A stretch of DNA of 7,191 bases from Candidatus Magasanikbacteria bacterium CG_4_10_14_0_8_um_filter_42_12 (GTDB taxonomy: Bacteria; Patescibacteriota; Patescibacteriia; Magasanikbacterales; UBA922): the NCBI GenBank assembly GCA_002784795.1, contig PFLZ01000009.1, forward strand, positions 1 to 7,191, read 5' to 3'. The position numbers and the translations under genes are program-made. The notes beneath the pieces are model-generated. The model worked only from the letters and a program-made list of their open reading frames with translations, did not search any database and was not told where the DNA came from. Shown here in pieces: positions 6,375 to 7,191 of this stretch (position 1 is its first letter; the number at the start of each line of letters is the position of its first letter).

Positions 6375-7106
6375 ATGTCAACTCTCTCACAACCAGCACG
6401 AGACGTCATCCATGCATACGAGACACTCACCTTCGGAAAAAGTACCGTTGTTTGTCCGTATGTAAATAACAAACGTCAAAAAGTCCGAGGCTCACTTCGA
6501 GCACTGATAGGAAAAGGTTCTCCAGAAGAAATTGCAGAAGAAGCGACTATTCTAGCCCTTCGAAAACATATCGATCTCCGTACCACCGATCCAGAAACAA
6601 TCAAAACCTTTCTCGTCGACAATAATCTTGGTATTGATTGTTCTGGATTTGTCTACCATGTCCTCGATGCTGAGATGAACGCTACAAAAGGTAAACAGCT
6701 GAAGTCAATCCTCTCCTTTCCCCTCGTGACCTCCCCTCTTCGAAAATTACTTACAAAACTTCGCCCCGTAGAAAATACCAATGTCAAAACACTCGCGCAC
6801 GACAAAAATTCTTCTGTTATTTCCCTTTCAGATATAGCCGCAGGTGATTTCATAACCACGGTGGGAAGCAAAAAGATCGGGAATCCAGATCACATCATGC
6901 TCGTAACATCTTTCGAGGGAAAGACTCTACACCTCGTCCACTCCTACAAACTTCCAAAAGATGGAAAATACCATCATGGCATAAAACATTTTTCCATAAC
7001 TCTCACGGACCCAGAGAAATCTATTGTGGAACAAGAGTGGGATGACGAAGAAATGAAAGCTGTCATAGCAGAGGCTGATCTTGTAGAAGTGAGACGGCTT
7101 CGATAG
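6375..7106 (+). CDS. NlpC/P60-like (papain-fold) cysteine hydrolase, putative peptidase or amidase
   Basis: A 243-residue protein with no signal peptide or membrane segment. The NLGIDCSGFVYHVLD stretch (84-98) carries the nucleophile motif D-C-S-G-F with Cys89, as in NlpC/P60 and related CHAP-type enzymes. SDIAAGDFITT (152-162) is the typical strand before the catalytic His, which is probably His173 in GNPDHIMLVTS (169-179). LHLVHSY (185-191) and GKYHHGIKH (197-205) offer candidates for the third polar residue. An N-terminal extension (1-80) with CPYVNN (27-32) and RGSLRALIGKGSPEEI (38-53) seems specific to this subfamily, which I recall from candidate-phylum genomes without a known function. 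NlpC/P60 enzymes usually cut amide bonds in peptidoglycan peptides, but absence of an export signal suggests a cytoplasmic substrate or a non-classical route. There is no Shine-Dalgarno before the ATG at 6375. It is probably expressed with, or shortly after, the ATP-grasp gene, with the hairpin between them. Confidence 0.78.
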   Translation: MSTLSQPARDVIHAYETLTFGKSTVVCPYVNNKRQKVRGSLRALIGKGSPEEIAEEATILALRKHIDLRTTDPETIKTFLVDNNLGIDCSGFVYHVLDAEMNATKGKQLKSILSFPLVTSPLRKLLTKLRPVENTNVKTLAHDKNSSVISLSDIAAGDFITTVGSKKIGNPDHIMLVTSFEGKTLHLVHSYKLPKDGKYHHGIKHFSITLTDPEKSIVEQEWDDEEMKAVIAEADLVEVRRLR

Positions 7107-7138
7107 ATGAAAATTTCAAATAAACAATAGTTCAATTT

Positions 7139-7170
7139 TTGACTTAATGGACAAAACGGTCGGCTAGAAT
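7139..7170 (+). promoter_or_regulatory. Weak possible promoter at the window edge
   Basis: TTGACT (7139-7144) and TAGAAT (7165-7170) are each one base from consensus, but the spacer is 20 bases, longer than the usual 16-18. Any gene it serves would lie beyond the window. No ORF or terminator was found in 7107-7191. Confidence 0.25.
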
Positions 7171-7191
7171 TTAGGTTTTCCTTTCAAAATT

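Noticed and set aside
7108..7118. Short dyad TGAAA-A-TTTCA after the hydrolase stop codon as a terminator
   Set aside because: Five AT-rich pairs with a 1-base loop cannot form a stable hairpin, and no T-run directly follows.

Overview
This 7.2 kb window looks like chromosomal DNA from a small-genome bacterium, most probably a member of the Candidate Phyla Radiation (Patescibacteria). The evidence is indirect: a moderately AT-rich sequence, tightly packed genes, membrane-anchored proteins of unknown function typical of that group, and no convincing Shine-Dalgarno sequence before any of the seven genes. The assignment is an inference, and no rRNA or tRNA marker is present to confirm it.

Layout. 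Positions 1-4960 carry five genes on the minus strand. Reading in the direction of transcription they are a CvpA-family membrane protein (4960-4418), a compact hicB-hicA toxin-antitoxin pair (4364-3935), a large membrane-anchored protein joining a Memo/AmmeMemoRadiSam-B domain to a CapA-type domain (3922-2078), and a membrane-anchored protein with a conserved 'CGKPVIYLYP' C-terminal region (2073 to beyond position 1). A strong sigma70-type promoter (TTGACT-17-TATGAT) lies directly after the cvpA-like stop codon. The four genes from hicB onward are separated by -8, 12 and 4 bases, so they probably form one operon.

An 85-base divergent spacer (4961-5045) holds a good plus-strand promoter (TTGAAA-17-TATACT) placed so that transcription should begin at or next to the ATG at 5046, giving a leaderless mRNA. 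The plus strand then has an ATP-grasp enzyme (5046-6272), a spacer with a strong hairpin, and an NlpC/P60-like cysteine hydrolase (6375-7106). The final 85 bases hold no gene, only a weak possible promoter at the edge.

How the genes may work together. An amide-bond-forming ATP-grasp ligase next to a papain-like amidase, with a CapA-type protein on the other strand, recalls peptide or poly-gamma-glutamate-like cell-surface chemistry. This is a hypothesis only. The most distinctive sequence-level observation is a GC-rich palindromic element lying in frame inside the ATP-grasp gene, encoding 'PNPPLSKGRE' and resembling palindromic repeats that insert into open reading frames in other bacteria. 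Others are the Memo-CapA fusion with an apparently lost active-site cysteine, the short HicB without a DNA-binding domain, and the hairpin ahead of the hydrolase gene.
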